Source: Acanthopleura granulata
Taxonomy: Eukaryota > Mollusca > Polyplacophora > Chitonida > Chitonidae
Direction of reading: 5' to 3'
Length of the DNA: 64,000 nt
Assembly: GCA_016165875.1 (NCBI GenBank)
Contig: JABBOT010000080.1
Span: forward strand, 48,938,032 to 49,002,031
Shown here: positions 33,301 to 43,199 of the stretch, one piece after another
Layout of the letters: each line of letters opens with the position of its first letter
Numbering within the stretch: the stretch's first letter is position 1
Translations under genes and position numbers: made by a program
The notes under the pieces: model-generated
Database searches by the model: none
What the model saw: only the letters and a program-made list of their open reading frames with translations
What the model was told of the DNA's origin: nothing

Positions 33301-33710
33301 AAGCAGTATCTGAGAGCCAGGTTAGGCTAAGCAGTATCTGAGAGCCAGGTTAGGCTAAGCAGTATCTGAGAGCCAGGTTAGGCTAAGCAGTATCTGAGAG
33401 CCAGGTTAGGCTAAGCAGTATCTGAGAGCCAGGTTAGGCTAAGCAGTATCTGAGAGCCAGGTTAGGCTAAGCAGTATCTGAGAGCCAGGAGCTTGAGTAA
33501 TTAGGACGTGGTGGGATGAGGAGGGACATGCTGTGTTGTTGTTGTTTTTGACTGAAAAAGACCTTTCCAGAAAAGATTTATGAGTTGTTGCCGGTGGTAA
33601 GAATGTGTATGTGACTTACTTACTGTTACAGTAACAGATGTCTCCTGTTTGTGGCCTGGCCATGATTCTTGAACATGGCCACCACTCAGCAGAGGTTCGT
33701 GTTCTGTCAT
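18375..33710 (-). CDS. Facilitative glucose transporter, class I GLUT-like (SLC2A family), 12 coding exons
   Basis: Exons in transcript order: 33710-33624, 30869-30756, 28141-27981, 27397-27273, 26924-26754, 23356-23249, 22859-22771, 21990-21892, 20573-20361, 20060-19904, 19255-19128, 18560-18375. The sum is 1638 bp (545 aa plus stop), in frame at all 11 joins. GLUTs are 12-helix plasma-membrane carriers of the major facilitator superfamily. Motifs: [10 protein letters not shown] in TM1 (56-65), GRKG after TM2 (about 120), [11 protein letters not shown] (about 172-182), PETPRF (about 237), [10 protein letters not shown] in TM7 (308-317), GRRT (363-366), GPGAIPWF (440-447), GPRPAA (456-461) and VPETKG (510-515). 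QLS and GPRPAA favour class I (GLUT1-4 type). The N-terminal exon encodes 29 aa with EHEPLL, an acidic dileucine-like sequence. At 545 aa it is slightly longer than vertebrate GLUT1 to GLUT4; the TM9-TM10 region looks extended. Introns hold most of the window's large arrays. Individual exon edges are high confidence because they were checked by phase. Confidence 0.95.
20785..21175. repeat. Interspersed repeat family R1, copy 1 (transporter intron 8)
   Basis: Shares ordered blocks with 60550-61090: GTATGAAAT near the start, TTTATAAGCTGTGATGTAAA, TTTTAATTATAACAAGTACA, ATTTCCAGACAGTATGGC, and an end near ACTCTACCAAAA-like sequence and TCCAACCTTTT. No coding is visible, so the class is unknown. 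Confidence 0.75.
21176..21866 (-). repeat. 22-bp minisatellite in transporter intron 8
   Basis: About 31 units of TAACCCTGGCCTGACTACAG type. A higher-order period of 198 bp (nine units) is visible: the rarer ACCCTTGTCTGACTACAACA variant recurs at about 21311 and 21509 with the same neighbours. In gene orientation the array begins about 25 bp after the exon 8 donor at 21891. Confidence 0.9.
21991..22150 (-). repeat. 61-bp repeat carrying the exon 8 splice acceptor of the transporter
   Basis: About 2.6 copies with starts at 21991, 22052 and 22113. In gene orientation each has a pyrimidine tract and TTCTGTTGACAG (TTCTGCTGACAG in the farthest copy), so the AG acceptor of exon 8 is present three times, 61 bp apart. 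Only the innermost one borders coding sequence. Confidence 0.88.
24967..25185. repeat. 23-bp minisatellite in transporter intron 5
   Basis: About nine copies of GAACACCTTAGCATGAGACG plus TCT, with few variants (TTAG or TTGG). The period of 23 is not a multiple of three, yet all frames stay open by chance. Confidence 0.92.
25500..26772 (-). repeat. 42-bp minisatellite carrying the exon 5 end and donor of the transporter
   Basis: About 30 units of about 42 bp, length-variable to the right. In gene orientation the unit holds CAGCTGTACTGGGTGAGTCA. The true exon 5 end is TGGCCAGCTGTACTGG followed by GTGAGTCATGTAGGCAGTG, so the exon edge, the consensus donor and about 20 intron bases are all part of the unit. 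Most units keep GTGAGT intact. Units next to the exon (26500-26760) are closest to it, including the GTGTGGCCAGCTG variant. The repeat runs without a gap into coding sequence at 26754. Confidence 0.93.
27098..27162 (-). mobile_element. SINE tail fragment
   Basis: TTTATTTATTTATCTGATTG followed by a degraded body with CAGACTCAAGAACGTTTCAC, the inverted 3' end of the main SINE. Confidence 0.55.
28780..30115. repeat. 28-30-bp minisatellite in transporter intron 2, two blocks
   Basis: Block one (about 28780-29275) has units of CACACAGTGTACTGTAACCA plus ACTGGCTA. Block two (about 29395-30115) has dimer units near 60 bp alternating ACCTACATAAATGGTGTACT and TACACACAGTGTACTGTAAC stretches. The about 120 bp between them is unrelated. 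The long repetitive open frames here are artefacts of the array. Confidence 0.88.
30201..30390 (-). mobile_element. tRNA-derived SINE, 3' two-thirds
   Basis: Inverted tail TTGATTTATTTATTTGGTTG, then CAGTCAGCATTATGGTGAGA and TGCGCAGGTTGCTGGCAGAC, ending at AGAGGAAGCCAGCA. A further tail fragment lies at about 30567-30620, just before exon 2 in window order. Confidence 0.75.
30567..30620 (-). mobile_element. SINE tail fragment next to transporter exon 2
   Basis: TATCTATTTATTAACTTGCA followed by TTAATGCCATACTCAAGG resembles the inverted SINE 3' end. Strongly decayed. Confidence 0.4.
30935..31015 (-). mobile_element. Second tRNA-derived SINE family, head copy
   Basis: In reverse complement it has CCTTTAGCTCAGTTGGTTGA followed by GCGCTGGACTTTGACTGCAG, a tRNA-like A-box and anticodon-arm region. 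The B box is lost or displaced. It is in transporter intron 1, and a longer relative lies at 31030-31330. Confidence 0.6.
31030..31330 (-). mobile_element. Second tRNA-derived SINE family, longer copy
   Basis: In reverse complement it starts GCCTTTTAGCTCTGTTGTTA, then AGCGCTGGACTTTGGCTGCA and a B-box-like GAGTTCAAATTCGAC, followed by a non-tRNA body with CGTGACCAGGACAGGTTCCA. The tRNA part is lysine-tRNA-like in layout, but mismatches in the stems argue against a working tRNA gene. Confidence 0.65.
32987..33287. mobile_element. Fold-back element (large inverted repeat, MITE-like), family F copy 1
   Basis: The arms are about 130 bp each: the left begins TTGGTATTGTTTGGATTAAT and the right ends ATTAATCCAAACAATACCAA, an exact mirror at the tips. 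Inside, ACACTGGTTTTGAATGAGAC on the left matches GTCTTGTCCAAAACCAGTGT on the right in reverse. The loop is about 30-40 bp near 33125-33160. There is no coding. It shares arm sequence with 61495-61770. A clean target-site duplication was not seen. Confidence 0.85.
33297..33488. repeat. 28-bp minisatellite, seven near-identical units
   Basis: CTAAGCAGTATCTGAGAGCC plus AGGTTAGG repeated 6.8 times with essentially no variation, which suggests recent expansion. It sits between the fold-back element and transporter exon 1, about 135 bp past the exon 1 donor. Confidence 0.95.
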
Positions 33711-33768
33711 TACACCAACACAACTGAACTGTCACATGCTAACCTCGCCGGTAGGTTCGCGAGAGTAT

Positions 33769-33776
33769 ACTTCCGG
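33769..33776 (-). promoter_or_regulatory. Candidate ETS-type motif upstream of the transporter start
   Basis: CCGGAAGT on the minus strand, about 60 bp upstream of the start ATG at 33710, with no TATA box nearby. ETS motifs close to start sites are common in TATA-less housekeeping promoters. A single short motif is weak evidence. Confidence 0.25.
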
Positions 33777-33799
33777 TTGACTAACCTTTCACCATACTG

Positions 33800-35060
33800 A
33801 AGGGAAGCGGGCGGTCAAACGATCTAGATAAAGTCAAAACAGAGTAAACCGAAATATGTTACAAACTAAACGCAGAGACATGGGAAGGTAAAGGCAAAGT
33901 AAAACTAAAATACAATAAAAAGAACAGGATTTTAAGAAGAAATCAGGATTTAGTCTGGGCCTTTGTTGCACCACGGTAAGTCGAAGAGCCTGCATAGGAT
34001 TCACGAAAGCAATACTCCGGCACGATTTGCATTGTGTTTAATGTAGACTACTGAGAGATATTGCATGCAGACCTCTGATCGACATGGCCCACAGCAGTAG
34101 GGCCTGGCTGGCAGACGCTTGGTCGCTGGGGTACTCCCTCACTTCTAATGCCTAGATCTCCAAAACCACGGATCCTGTTAGCATAACATTTGCACGGCTG
34201 TATTCCTTGATAATTTGCCTTCACACTGGTGTGTAATATACGCATAGATGATCAAGCGTTGATACTCCAAAACGGCCACAAATCTCTTAAATACGCAAAT
34301 TCATTTTTTTTTTTTTTTATTTTTTTTATTTTTTTTTTTTTATCTGAATACGTGTTCGAAAATAAAACTGAGCTGAAACCGGTCAAGCTACTTTCATATT
34401 CAGTATATTAAATATTTAAATATCATGTTCTGTGGCATGATTTCAAGACTTATGTCACGGGCTTAACCGCTGCATGGTTCCGCATCATACAGTTGGCCTA
34501 CATATGTGTACGAGTTTGTATCAACTACTACGACGTTTTGATAGCTATAGTCATCCCAGGCCTATTAGACCTATGGTAAGAATCATGACTAATCAATTCC
34601 CCACTGTATTATAGCTGTACAGTGAAAATGTATCACATGCAGTTGTGTTTCATCCATGTGTTTAACCTATTCGCATATAGTTTACTGAAGTGCCGGGGTT
34701 ATCCTTTCATTGTTGAAGTCAATGAGGATATCTATTTTCAGGCCATTTATTACTAGTTATGTCAGAGGCATACGACCTGTATTAATTTCCTAAATGTTGT
34801 GTGGTCTTTACAGTTGATGTTTGCAATAGATGCCGTACTGAGTTTTGACCAAACAAATCCGAATATGGCATACTATCATTTTTTTCTTTTGGACCAAATG
34901 AAATATCCCAGGCAAAGATCGACACTATACGTGTAGCCTTTACCGAATGCACGGTATAGTTAAAATGGCATATAGTTAAAATGACAGAATGCATTGTAGA
35001 CCAGGCCGTATTTGGGACATACAGATGTCTTTGTCTCACGACGCTACACCTCAAGACCAT
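33800..35060. other. Intergenic stretch between the transporter and the peptide gene
   Basis: Nothing coding was recognised. A long T-rich run (about 34303-34342) is present. The two flanking genes are divergent, so promoters for both should lie between 33711 and 35466. Confidence 0.4.
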
Positions 35061-35067
35061 CCTTGAC

Positions 35068-35075
35068 TATATATA
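35068..35075 (+). promoter_or_regulatory. Candidate TATA box for the secreted-peptide gene
   Basis: TATATATA in the context GACTATATATACAAGG, about 390 bp upstream of the ATG at 35467. It implies a long leader or an unseen 5' exon. A weaker GTATACACAT at about 35419 is an alternative. Confidence 0.25.
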
Positions 35076-35466
35076 CAAGGCAGTAGAACTATTTGTATGG
35101 ATTGACATTTCGCCTAGAAGGTAATAAGCTGCGACAAATTTTGAAAAATACATATATAAATAAATTAGCAAAACAGTAGTCATTGGCGCTCGTAAGACTG
35201 GCTGTATTATTTAAATATTCATGTAAAGTCCTGATGCAGAGAGTGCAAAAGTGAAACTGGTTCACCATAGCACATCATTTTGCATTTGTATTTGGTTGCA
35301 TTGCATATTCTTGTGTTCACTGATTGTGGTGCTAAAGGGCAGCCGTAAGGTAGCTGTTTCCATTTCTTTGGGTCACCGATTGTGAGGACATACATACTGT
35401 GTTCTCTTCTGCCTGAGGTATACACATACACTATAGTTAGTATAACCCATTGACCGGTGCACCAGT

Positions 35467-36259
35467 ATGGCGTGGAGCAGAGTCGGTTGTTGTTTACTGG
35501 TCGTGGGGGCTGTTTTGGGCGTAACGGTCTCAGGATTGCTTAACTCACAAACAGGTAATCCGCATTCCATACTTGTAGGTATACTTTTATATATCACAGT
35601 GACTGAGACAAACGAAGCTAAGTGTATGATCACTTACAGACCAGTTATAACAGTTCAAGCAGTCATCAACCTCCGTTTCCAATACTGCTTAAAGGCTTTG
35701 TCGGCACTTCTCATTTTCGGAAATGACGTCAATGTGGTAACGCCGTAAGATGGCATCGTTTAGAGAAATATTGCAAAAAATATATACCAATTTTTTTGGA
35801 AAGAAGGATCTAAAAAGACTACTCCGAACTGTATCTGTTGTAATGTGGAACTTGTAGTATCATGCAAGGCACGATTCAGAGAAGAGCATCAAGGAGCGAG
35901 TGCCGGGAATACATAAACCTAACGGTATGTATACATGCGTGCGGACATTGGGATAGATGCCTGCATGTTGTTTCTAGCAAGGTGAAACTGTGCAGACAAC
36001 TTTGGTAGATACCCGATAAGGTAAATGATAAGGTTTCCCGCATATGATACAATCTGTTATTTTCAGTGGCTGTGTTATCCAGCGATTCACTTCTCTCGGG
36101 GATTGCACTTTTTAATGTTGTTATGTAACAGACTGTGAACGTTTCGGCGGGAAATGTGTTCAGCATCAGGAGTACTGTGATGCATTGGTGGAGCCTCACC
36201 ATGACTGCGGAGTCCCTCATTTCGTCTGCTGTGTGGAGGTGACCAGGAAGCTTCACTAG
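35467..36259 (+). CDS. Small secreted six-cysteine peptide with defensin-like spacing, 2 exons
   Basis: Exon 1 (35467-35554) encodes a start Met, a short charged stretch and a hydrophobic core (GCCLLVVGAVLGVTVSG), a convincing signal peptide with likely cleavage near residue 22-23. A GTAATC donor ends it in phase 1. Exon 2 (36132-36259) follows the acceptor TTATGTAACAG in the matching phase and encodes six cysteines spaced C-x6-C-x6-C-x9-C-x6-CC, then a basic tail and TAG. Total 71 aa. The terminal CC and the spacing resemble beta-defensin and big-defensin C-terminal domains. The GGKCV and FVCC elements also recall clip-type domains, but the C3-C4 gap is shorter than usual for those. This is not a knottin pattern, because the CC pair is at the end. 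An antimicrobial or other extracellular role is inference. A polyadenylation signal lies about 195 bp after the stop. I know of no exact match. Confidence 0.72.
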
Positions 36260-36452
36260 TACGGGTGAGACTTGGCCAGTTACCATACACTCCTACAGGC
36301 TTGTATGATTTGGGAAGCCTGTTAAACTAACACCATAATCCCTAAGAAGAACTGGAGGGGCCAGTTGACTTAAACAACCATCAGCAAATCTCGGACATTA
36401 GCTTGGTTCTCCGTGGTTTCCCAGATCTTAGTGGAATCGCTGTGTGATTCTT

Positions 36453-36458
36453 AATAAA
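36453..36458 (+). terminator. Candidate polyadenylation signal of the secreted-peptide gene
   Basis: AATAAA about 195 bp after the stop at 36259, the first canonical signal downstream on the plus strand. Confidence 0.5.
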
Positions 36459-36499
36459 CAACGATGGGTTTTCTTAAAAACTACAAGAATTCTCAAATA

Positions 36500-38850
36500 C
36501 AGCCCTAATGATTATTTCAACAAGTATAGGGAGCCAGTTAGTTCAGTGAAGAGTTGGTCTACAAACTTGGACTACATAGCAGTATGGCATGAATTTAGGC
36601 GAAAAGGGATATTTACAGACCAAATACCAATGTATAAATGCTGCTTTGGCCAGGCATGCAGTTTAACGTAGAAGCTTGCATACTTCCCATGTAAGAATGT
36701 TATACAATATGAAGACATGGCCTGTTGTATACATCTATGAATGTATAGTGACAGTTGATACGATGGGCCAGTGTCGGCTGTGCCATGCGCCTTTCATTTC
36801 ATGTTTGTATTTTAAATAATCCATTTATTTATTTCTTTGCTTCATTTGGTGTTAAACGCCGTGCGCAAGAATTTTTCACATTTTTGGTGCCTGGGAAACA
36901 GCGAAAGCTAAATCAGGACACGTTACCTCATTGTTCCGAGGCGTGAGGGTCGTAGCTAGTCAGCGCTTTAGGCATCTGAGCCAGCTTATACACTGCTCCC
37001 ACTACTTAAATTCCCTGGTCATTTCAATCAACATATCCTGTTTCGTTTACTTTTCAGACCAGAGTAGTTGGTGCTGCAACAGCTGCTAAGATCTTTACAT
37101 TTCGTGATTGTCCAGTGATGTACTACATGTATATTGTTTTGGTTAGTTCGATTTGTATGGAATAACAAAACAAACACCTTCCTGCCTTTCATAATTTTCG
37201 TTGATTATTTCAATTCCACCCCTCATTTGCTCCAAGAGAGCTAAAGAGTCCATCAACTAGGATTTTAGGCATTGTGTAAGTACGGCATTATAGCAAAAGC
37301 TAAAGTAGCTGGACAAGCATATACACTTTGCTGCGTTTAACATAACCCTTAGAATTAAATCCCTTAGATATGCCAGATTTTTGGGAGGAAGTGACTGTAC
37401 AGAAACTCGCTCAATACGACGGACTTCACAGCAGTTACGCGTCGTTAGCTTGAACAGGATTCGAACTCGCGACCTTAGGCAAACAAGATTTCGTCAAAGT
37501 GTCATATCATCCTCTCCTGGGGACTTGTGTAACTGTGTTCATTGTACATATACTTCTTTGCGAAATTATAAAATTACTTATTTTCTTGCTGAATGAATTG
37601 CTTTTCAAAAGAATATAAAACTGCCCATGTATATGTAGGCCTGTGTCAGGCCAGTCAGAGAATTTCGAACTTGTTTCATACATAGTGCAATAATGGCCGG
37701 CCGCACTTGAACAAAACATGCCTTACGGCATCACTAACATTCGACATGTTTAAGAATTAGACTTATGTTCTGTGTTCACGCCAAAAAGCTTTCAGCACTT
37801 CAAAAGTCCTAACAAAAGGAAAAAAGAAACGGCTTGACGGCCAACCTTCTGGAAACACCAGCTGAGTGTATAAATTCGACAAGCTAACGGAGCTTCACAT
37901 GTCGTACATGAAAGTATTAACTGGAATTCATGATACCGGTTTGAAATACAAATTTGGATTTGCTTTTTAGATAAAGAGAGTTGAAACCTATGTCATGGAA
38001 ATCAGTACATTCAAACCGCCATCCATCAACGAAGGTTAGCACTGCACACCTCCATGTTGCATGCAAAACAAGCCAGGCCTAGGGGTTGACACTGTGGCGG
38101 CTAAGGCGGCTGCTGTCTGATGAGCAGACAGGCTGGTGCTGTAGCACTAATCCCCACAACATTCCATTAAAGCGACACACAGCTCAAAATCGAAGCAACC
38201 ATCTCCGTGCCAACTTCTGAAAAGTGTTATAATATCTGGGTGTACGTTTACTAATATCTTTAGACTTTTTAAAAATGTAATTAAATGTATCCCAATGTTT
38301 GAGTACCTTTCGGGCCATGCTACCACCGACTCTGGTACACGGACATTACATCACCTTTTCCCCTGTTTACATTTATCTACAAGCTAGAACATTTTGGTGA
38401 ACATTATTGTGGAGTTATTCAAACATTAAAAGCTGTGTTTGAAGTGGGGAAAACTTCTTGTGTCATCAGAGCACCCGAACCCCAGCTATATGGTCCATGA
38501 ACCAAACCATAGAATTCAACCGCTGAATGTTTTTAACTCCCTTTAATATTTCAAAAAATAAATGAAACGTTATTTCTGTATTATTTCGCGATGTCCGTTT
38601 AATGAACCTTACTTGAGCCGAAGTGGCATTAAGTCGTAATCATTCACTCATTTTTGATCTTTCTATCACGTTAATTTCCCCCAGTTCTGTGACATTTAGC
38701 AGTCGGAATTCAAGTCTGATTTATTTACAGTTCGTGTATAGTGTACCGTAGCGCTCCGCTTCACGCCTAACATACATGTAGATGGACAGAAATACAACAG
38801 GCACAAAAATAAAAGCCACCGTTATTGGAGGAAGCGGTCTGTATTTTAAC
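36500..38850. other. Intergenic stretch between the peptide gene and HES
   Basis: No coding exon, RNA gene or array was recognised. A decayed inverted SINE 3' end (TTATTTATTTCTTTGCTTCA, then GGTGTTAAACGCCGTGCGCA) is visible at about 36826-36905. Confidence 0.4.
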
Positions 38851-38854
38851 TTCT

Positions 38855-38860
38855 TTTATT
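38855..38860 (-). terminator. Candidate polyadenylation signal of the HES gene
   Basis: AATAAA on the minus strand about 230 bp after the stop codon at 39087-39089. Confidence 0.5.
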
Positions 38861-39086
38861 TGTTTACTTGTCTTCAGTTGTTTATAAGTGGAAAGCAAGC
38901 ACGACAGTTTTTGTTCAGAATTTGTCTGAATGGCGTGCTATGATATTTCATGCAGTCTGTATACGAAATCGGGTATGTCATTCATCAAACGAACTTGGAT
39001 ATGTACATATGCATAAACATCAATGACCTTTTCTGCAAAATTCTGCAATGGCCGACGTGCCTTTGTTCCATTAACGCATATTATTT

Positions 39087-41948
39087 TCACCAAGGCCTCC
39101 AGACAAAATTCCTGTCCACATTGGGGATTTTCCCAACAGATTTTTCTGCGCACCCAGTGCAATTGTCCGTTGTAGAATTGTTTTTCATATCCGTTTCGTT
39201 TTTGCCTTGACAAATTTGTCCCTGTCCTACCACTGATAACTGACCCACGATGACATAGGGTAGAGATAGTATGCCGTTCCCTGAGTTATTTACAGTACTG
39301 TGAAGACTCAGAGCTATTATACCATTCTCCTCAGGATTTTGAACAGCTTGAATTGTTCCAGATTCACCACTGTCTTCATACAGGAAGCGCTGCGTTCCAT
39401 GGGTTACGGGCACGTAAAGGATTTGATGAGTTTGTCGATTCTGAACATTAGTTGGTGGAGTCTTGGTAGCAGCTGATTGGTCGGAATTGATACAGGCAGA
39501 TTTCGGAGCTACACCTGAAGCTGATACAAGGCCGCCGACATTTACATCATCCGCAATTCTCCTCTGCACGAATTCAGGGAGCCATGAAGTCTCTGTTTGG
39601 TTTTCTGGCTCATCTTCTGCTGTTCTGATTGGCTGCTGACTTTTGGCTTCAGCCAATGTGCGGTCTCGTAATGTATGCACCTCTGGCACAACAGCAGTGG
39701 CTGTTACACGTGATTGATCTTGTAAAGTATACACTTCTGCCACAGCAGCAGAGGCTGTTACAAGTGGCTGATCTTGTAACGGATACACATCTACAGCAGC
39801 AGTACTTTCCACATGTCGGTCTGTATCGCTCTTCAGCCTCGCTCGCTCCTTCAGCCGGTTCAAGATTTGACATTTATCGGGATTGCTCAGATCGGAATTG
39901 GATTCCAAATATCGGGAAACTTCTGCGATACACGCCTGGTAGCCTATCGCGTAGAACGACGGTTTAGCTGACGCAGACATGGCCCCTACAACAGACAAAA
40001 GTAAAAAATTATTACATTCCACATCGAATACCCTTTATATAACATCCTATAAATCGTCATACATGTATTTTGTTATTAATGTCACCAATTTAAACACATC
40101 ATTTTATTTGTTGCTTCTGTGTGTATCAATCCATCTAATTATTTTTGTTAACTTTCAAATAAGTCTAAAACACCAGAAATTTTTGAATGTGATAATAAGG
40201 AATTGAATAAATAAAATGAAAGTCAGTCTTGTGAATGCAAAATATAAAAATTAAATAACATCCTTTCAAAGACTGAATACATCTGCTGGATGAAATTTAA
40301 AATGTTGCGAACGAAGTCGCAGGAAAAGAGAAGCGGACACCGTACAAGTTACTAGGCAAAGGTGAGAAAATGACATCGTACCTGGTTCACGGCACAGCAT
40401 CAAGTCTTGAATGTATTTCACGGTAAGCTCTAGTATGTCGGCTTTCTCCAGTTTGCTAGGCTTGATAACCAGCTGACTCAAATGTAATGAAGAAAATGGA
40501 AAACTTTAGTGGATAGAGTTTCATGAGTTGAACAAGTATATGAGATTTTATTTATTGATTGATTTACTCATTTTATTTGTGGTTTACATGTTCATAAGTA
40601 ACATTTGAATAGACTTGAAAGATGGAAGTTCGGTTTGTGGTGCATGGAGGAAGCCGGGGGCGGAGCCATTCAGTCAGATGGATGCCCCACAATCCCCCTG
40701 ACTTAAGGCCGCAGCCGAACCAGCGAAGCTCACTGGTCTAAGTTCAGCCGGCTTCAGTGAATTTGAGGTTGTCAGACACATCGACATATTTATACTGTAT
40801 CATCAAACTAAATTGAAGGTTTATATAAGAACACTGTGAAGGAAAAATAACTGTACAGCTTGGGAAAATGGCAGAAAGTGACGCAAACATAGCTGATATG
40901 CAAGAGTTGGAGAAATTTGAACTTCAACCTTTTCTTGGAGTGTTTAAGATTTTTGTTTTACTCTGGCGTGTAGGTTTACGACAGTAGGTGGCCGTGTACA
41001 ATCCTGGTGTAATCAGGTGTGGAATGTATTCTGTCCACAATGCAGTAGGCCTGTAGACAAACATAGATTAGCCAAAAGATTGGTCTAACGTGAAGCCACC
41101 GTCAAATATGGCGTGTAGGTTTACAAGAGAAGGTGGCTATGTACAATCCTAGTGAAATCAGGTGCGGAATATATTCATGAAGGGTTTCTGTCCGCAGTGC
41201 AGCAGGCCTACAGACATGCATAGATTCACCAAACGATTGTCTAACGTGAAGCCACCGTCAAATGTTGATCAGTGATCAAAACCTTTCTCATGGCTGTACT
41301 CACCTTATTTCTACAATCAACGACCATGGCTTTTAGTTCCAGCAAACAAGCATTGATCCGATCTCTGCGTCTCTTTTCAATCATTGGTTTATTTGTCTGC
41401 AAAGAAAACGTTAAACAAAATTATACCACACAGATTCAACAAACTCTGAAGCGATAAAGACGATTGGACTACAATAATCCATAAGGTCACATTATAGATT
41501 ATGCATATTTGAAAAGATTCACAGTAATATTAACACCAAGATGGAATGTTTTAAGGAACAATGAATTTTATCTAAATACTATTGATCAGAGGGTAAGGCG
41601 CAGTTTAAATTCCACCTGACGGAAAATATCGCAAAGTACAGAACAGAGTATACATCCTTATGGACAGCTTGCATCAGTAGTCTTCATTCTGAGCATCCGA
41701 AGCTTTATCGGTGTTCTGTTTAAACAGCATAATACACATGGCAACTTTTCAACACAAAGATCAAGTTTTACCAAGAGTCAATGTTTCCCATGTGTGACAT
41801 CGTTTTTACGAATTTCCAAGAAGAAAAACCAAATTGTTACGAACATTTCTGAAACTGAACATGAATTGTAGTGAACAAGTGTAGTGGTATGGATACTGTG
41901 CAGTCTTACCCGAGTAGATCTCTTAAAGCTAGTGAACTTCTTTTCCAT
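39087..41948 (-). CDS. HES/hairy-family bHLH-Orange transcriptional repressor, 4 exons
   Basis: Exons 41948-41910, 41396-41304, 40472-40382 and 39985-39087 join in frame to 373 aa. Exon 2 carries the basic region and helix 1, with the Pro typical of this family (KPMIEKRRRDRIN). Exon 3 carries helix 2 (KLEKADILELTVKYIQDL). Exon 4 encodes the Orange domain (YQACIAEVSRYLES), a long Ser/Thr/Gln-rich linker with degenerate repeats of TLQDQ(P/S)xVTA type (about residues 150-190), and ends exactly in WRPW-stop, the Groucho/TLE recruitment motif. Such proteins bind N-box or E-box DNA as dimers and repress targets, often downstream of Notch, in the nucleus. The intron positions fit HES genes, where the bHLH is split in the basic region and the loop. 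Intron 2 holds a tandem duplication of about 145 bp. A signal for polyadenylation lies about 230 bp after the stop. I saw no clear RBPJ site pair upstream. Confidence 0.95.
40968..41262. repeat. Tandem duplication of about 145 bp in HES intron 2
   Basis: Two copies share TAGGTTTAC, AGGTGGC, GTACAATCCT, ATCAGGTG, GCAGCAGGCCT or GCAGTAGGCCT, and a long common end GTCTAACGTGAAGCCACCGT followed by CAAAT. The copies have diverged by several substitutions and a 7-10 bp indel. Confidence 0.85.
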
Positions 41949-42412
41949 GTTTGTTTCAGTCGTATTGATCGTCAGTCACTCGGTGTTTCCTGACACACAC
42001 TGCTCTGCCCAAATATCCATCTTCTTCACGTTTCTGCAACATCTCCCTTGACCAATCACACGCATTCCTGTAACTTTTCAAACCATTCAATTGGCTGTTG
42101 AGGTTTGGGGGCACGGGAGATAACCACCCCACTCAACATTCCGAGTGAATAAAGGGTAATCTTGGACAAACAACGTACAACCACGTCTCGTGGGTCCCGA
42201 GAGTTTACGGATGGAAGGGGAAAACACGACCATGACATGACCGTAGCTTCTGACGAAACTTACACTGACTGGAATCACGTCTTGTAGTTGTTTAAAAATT
42301 TAGTTGTTAGGTCTCTTTTTCTTCGTAATAACCGTTGATTGCGTACACCTACCAAAGTAATATTCGAGAACAGACATACAGATGCCTAGGCTATGTTGTA
42401 TCTCAGCACAAA

Positions 42413-42418
42413 CACGTG
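42413..42418. promoter_or_regulatory. CACGTG E-box upstream of the HES gene
   Basis: A palindromic class B E-box about 465 bp upstream of the HES start. HES genes often autoregulate through N- or E-boxes, but one hexamer is expected by chance every few kb. Confidence 0.15.
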
Positions 42419-42683
42419 TACATGTTAATAATACATCCAGCGTATGTCGAAATTTATGACGTTATCAGCAAAAACAAGACAAAATTGGATAAAGGAAGTC
42501 CTAAGAAATAAGCGCAAACTACTGTTGCTTTTAATGTAAGATGGTCAAGTAGCAATACTGCAATATAAGCTCTTCGAAGATATCGTCATGCATACTTTCT
42601 CCCAGTCGTACCACTGATTACAACGTGGTGGTTGCCATAGCTAAAACATTTTCCGCAGACAGAAGTTGGAATATGTCCGTGGG

Positions 42684-42914
42684 CGAAACGCTCGCTAGGT
42701 GCCTCTCACCAATGAGGTCGCTGTGAGTTACAGTCAAGCTCATGCGCTCTTCCTCTCTGGCCGTACGTGGGAAGGTCTGCCAGCAACCTGCGGGTCGTCG
42801 TGTTCTTTTCCCTGGGCACAGCCCCATTTCCTCCCACCATAACACTCGTCGCCATCGTATAAGTGAGATATTATTGAGTGCGGCGTGTAAAACACCAATC
42901 AAATAAATAAATAA
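42684..42914 (+). mobile_element. tRNA-derived SINE, head degraded
   Basis: Body landmarks CACCAATGAGGTCGCTGTGA, GGCCGTACGTGGGAAGGTCT, CATTTCCTCCCACCATAA and tail AATCAAATAAATAAATAAAC match the main SINE. The tRNA A-box region is mostly lost. Confidence 0.82.
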
Positions 42915-43037
42915 ACTAAACACTGGTTTTACTATAAGCATGATTTATATTTTAAAAGGAGTTAGTGTTATACAACTCTACATAAGTTAACTGTGTATTT
43001 GCCCATCGGTGGTCATAATAGAGATGAGAGGCCAATA

Positions 43038-43190
43038 ATGACAAGGCCAATTTCAAAATCAGCTTTCCACAATCCACCAAAGAGCTATAAGGAAGTGTAT
43101 GAAGTCAGAAATCAAGACGGAGTCATAGAGAGAAAAGGAGCTTTACATCTACCCGAAACACCTTATAACGTTTACCGAGAAAAGTTTTAG
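43038..43190 (+). other. Unrecognised 50-codon open frame, possible exon or relic
   Basis: An ATG-led frame from 43038 encodes 50 residues of balanced charged composition (for example SYKEVYEVRNQDG and LPETPYNVYREKF) and stops at TAG. Composition is unlike the low-complexity chance frames nearby, and an AG follows ATAAT just upstream. I do not recognise a family, and no partner exon or polyadenylation signal was found. It could be a terminal exon of an unseen gene, a transposon relic or chance. Confidence 0.2.
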
Positions 43191-43199
43191 AGAACACTC

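Noticed and set aside
33297..33488. CRISPR-like direct repeats
   Set aside because: Units are contiguous with no spacers, and the window is eukaryotic; it is a minisatellite.
35876..36290. 136-codon minus-strand frame
   Set aside because: Antisense to the six-cysteine peptide exon, whose splice phase, cysteine pattern and signal peptide make the plus strand the better reading.
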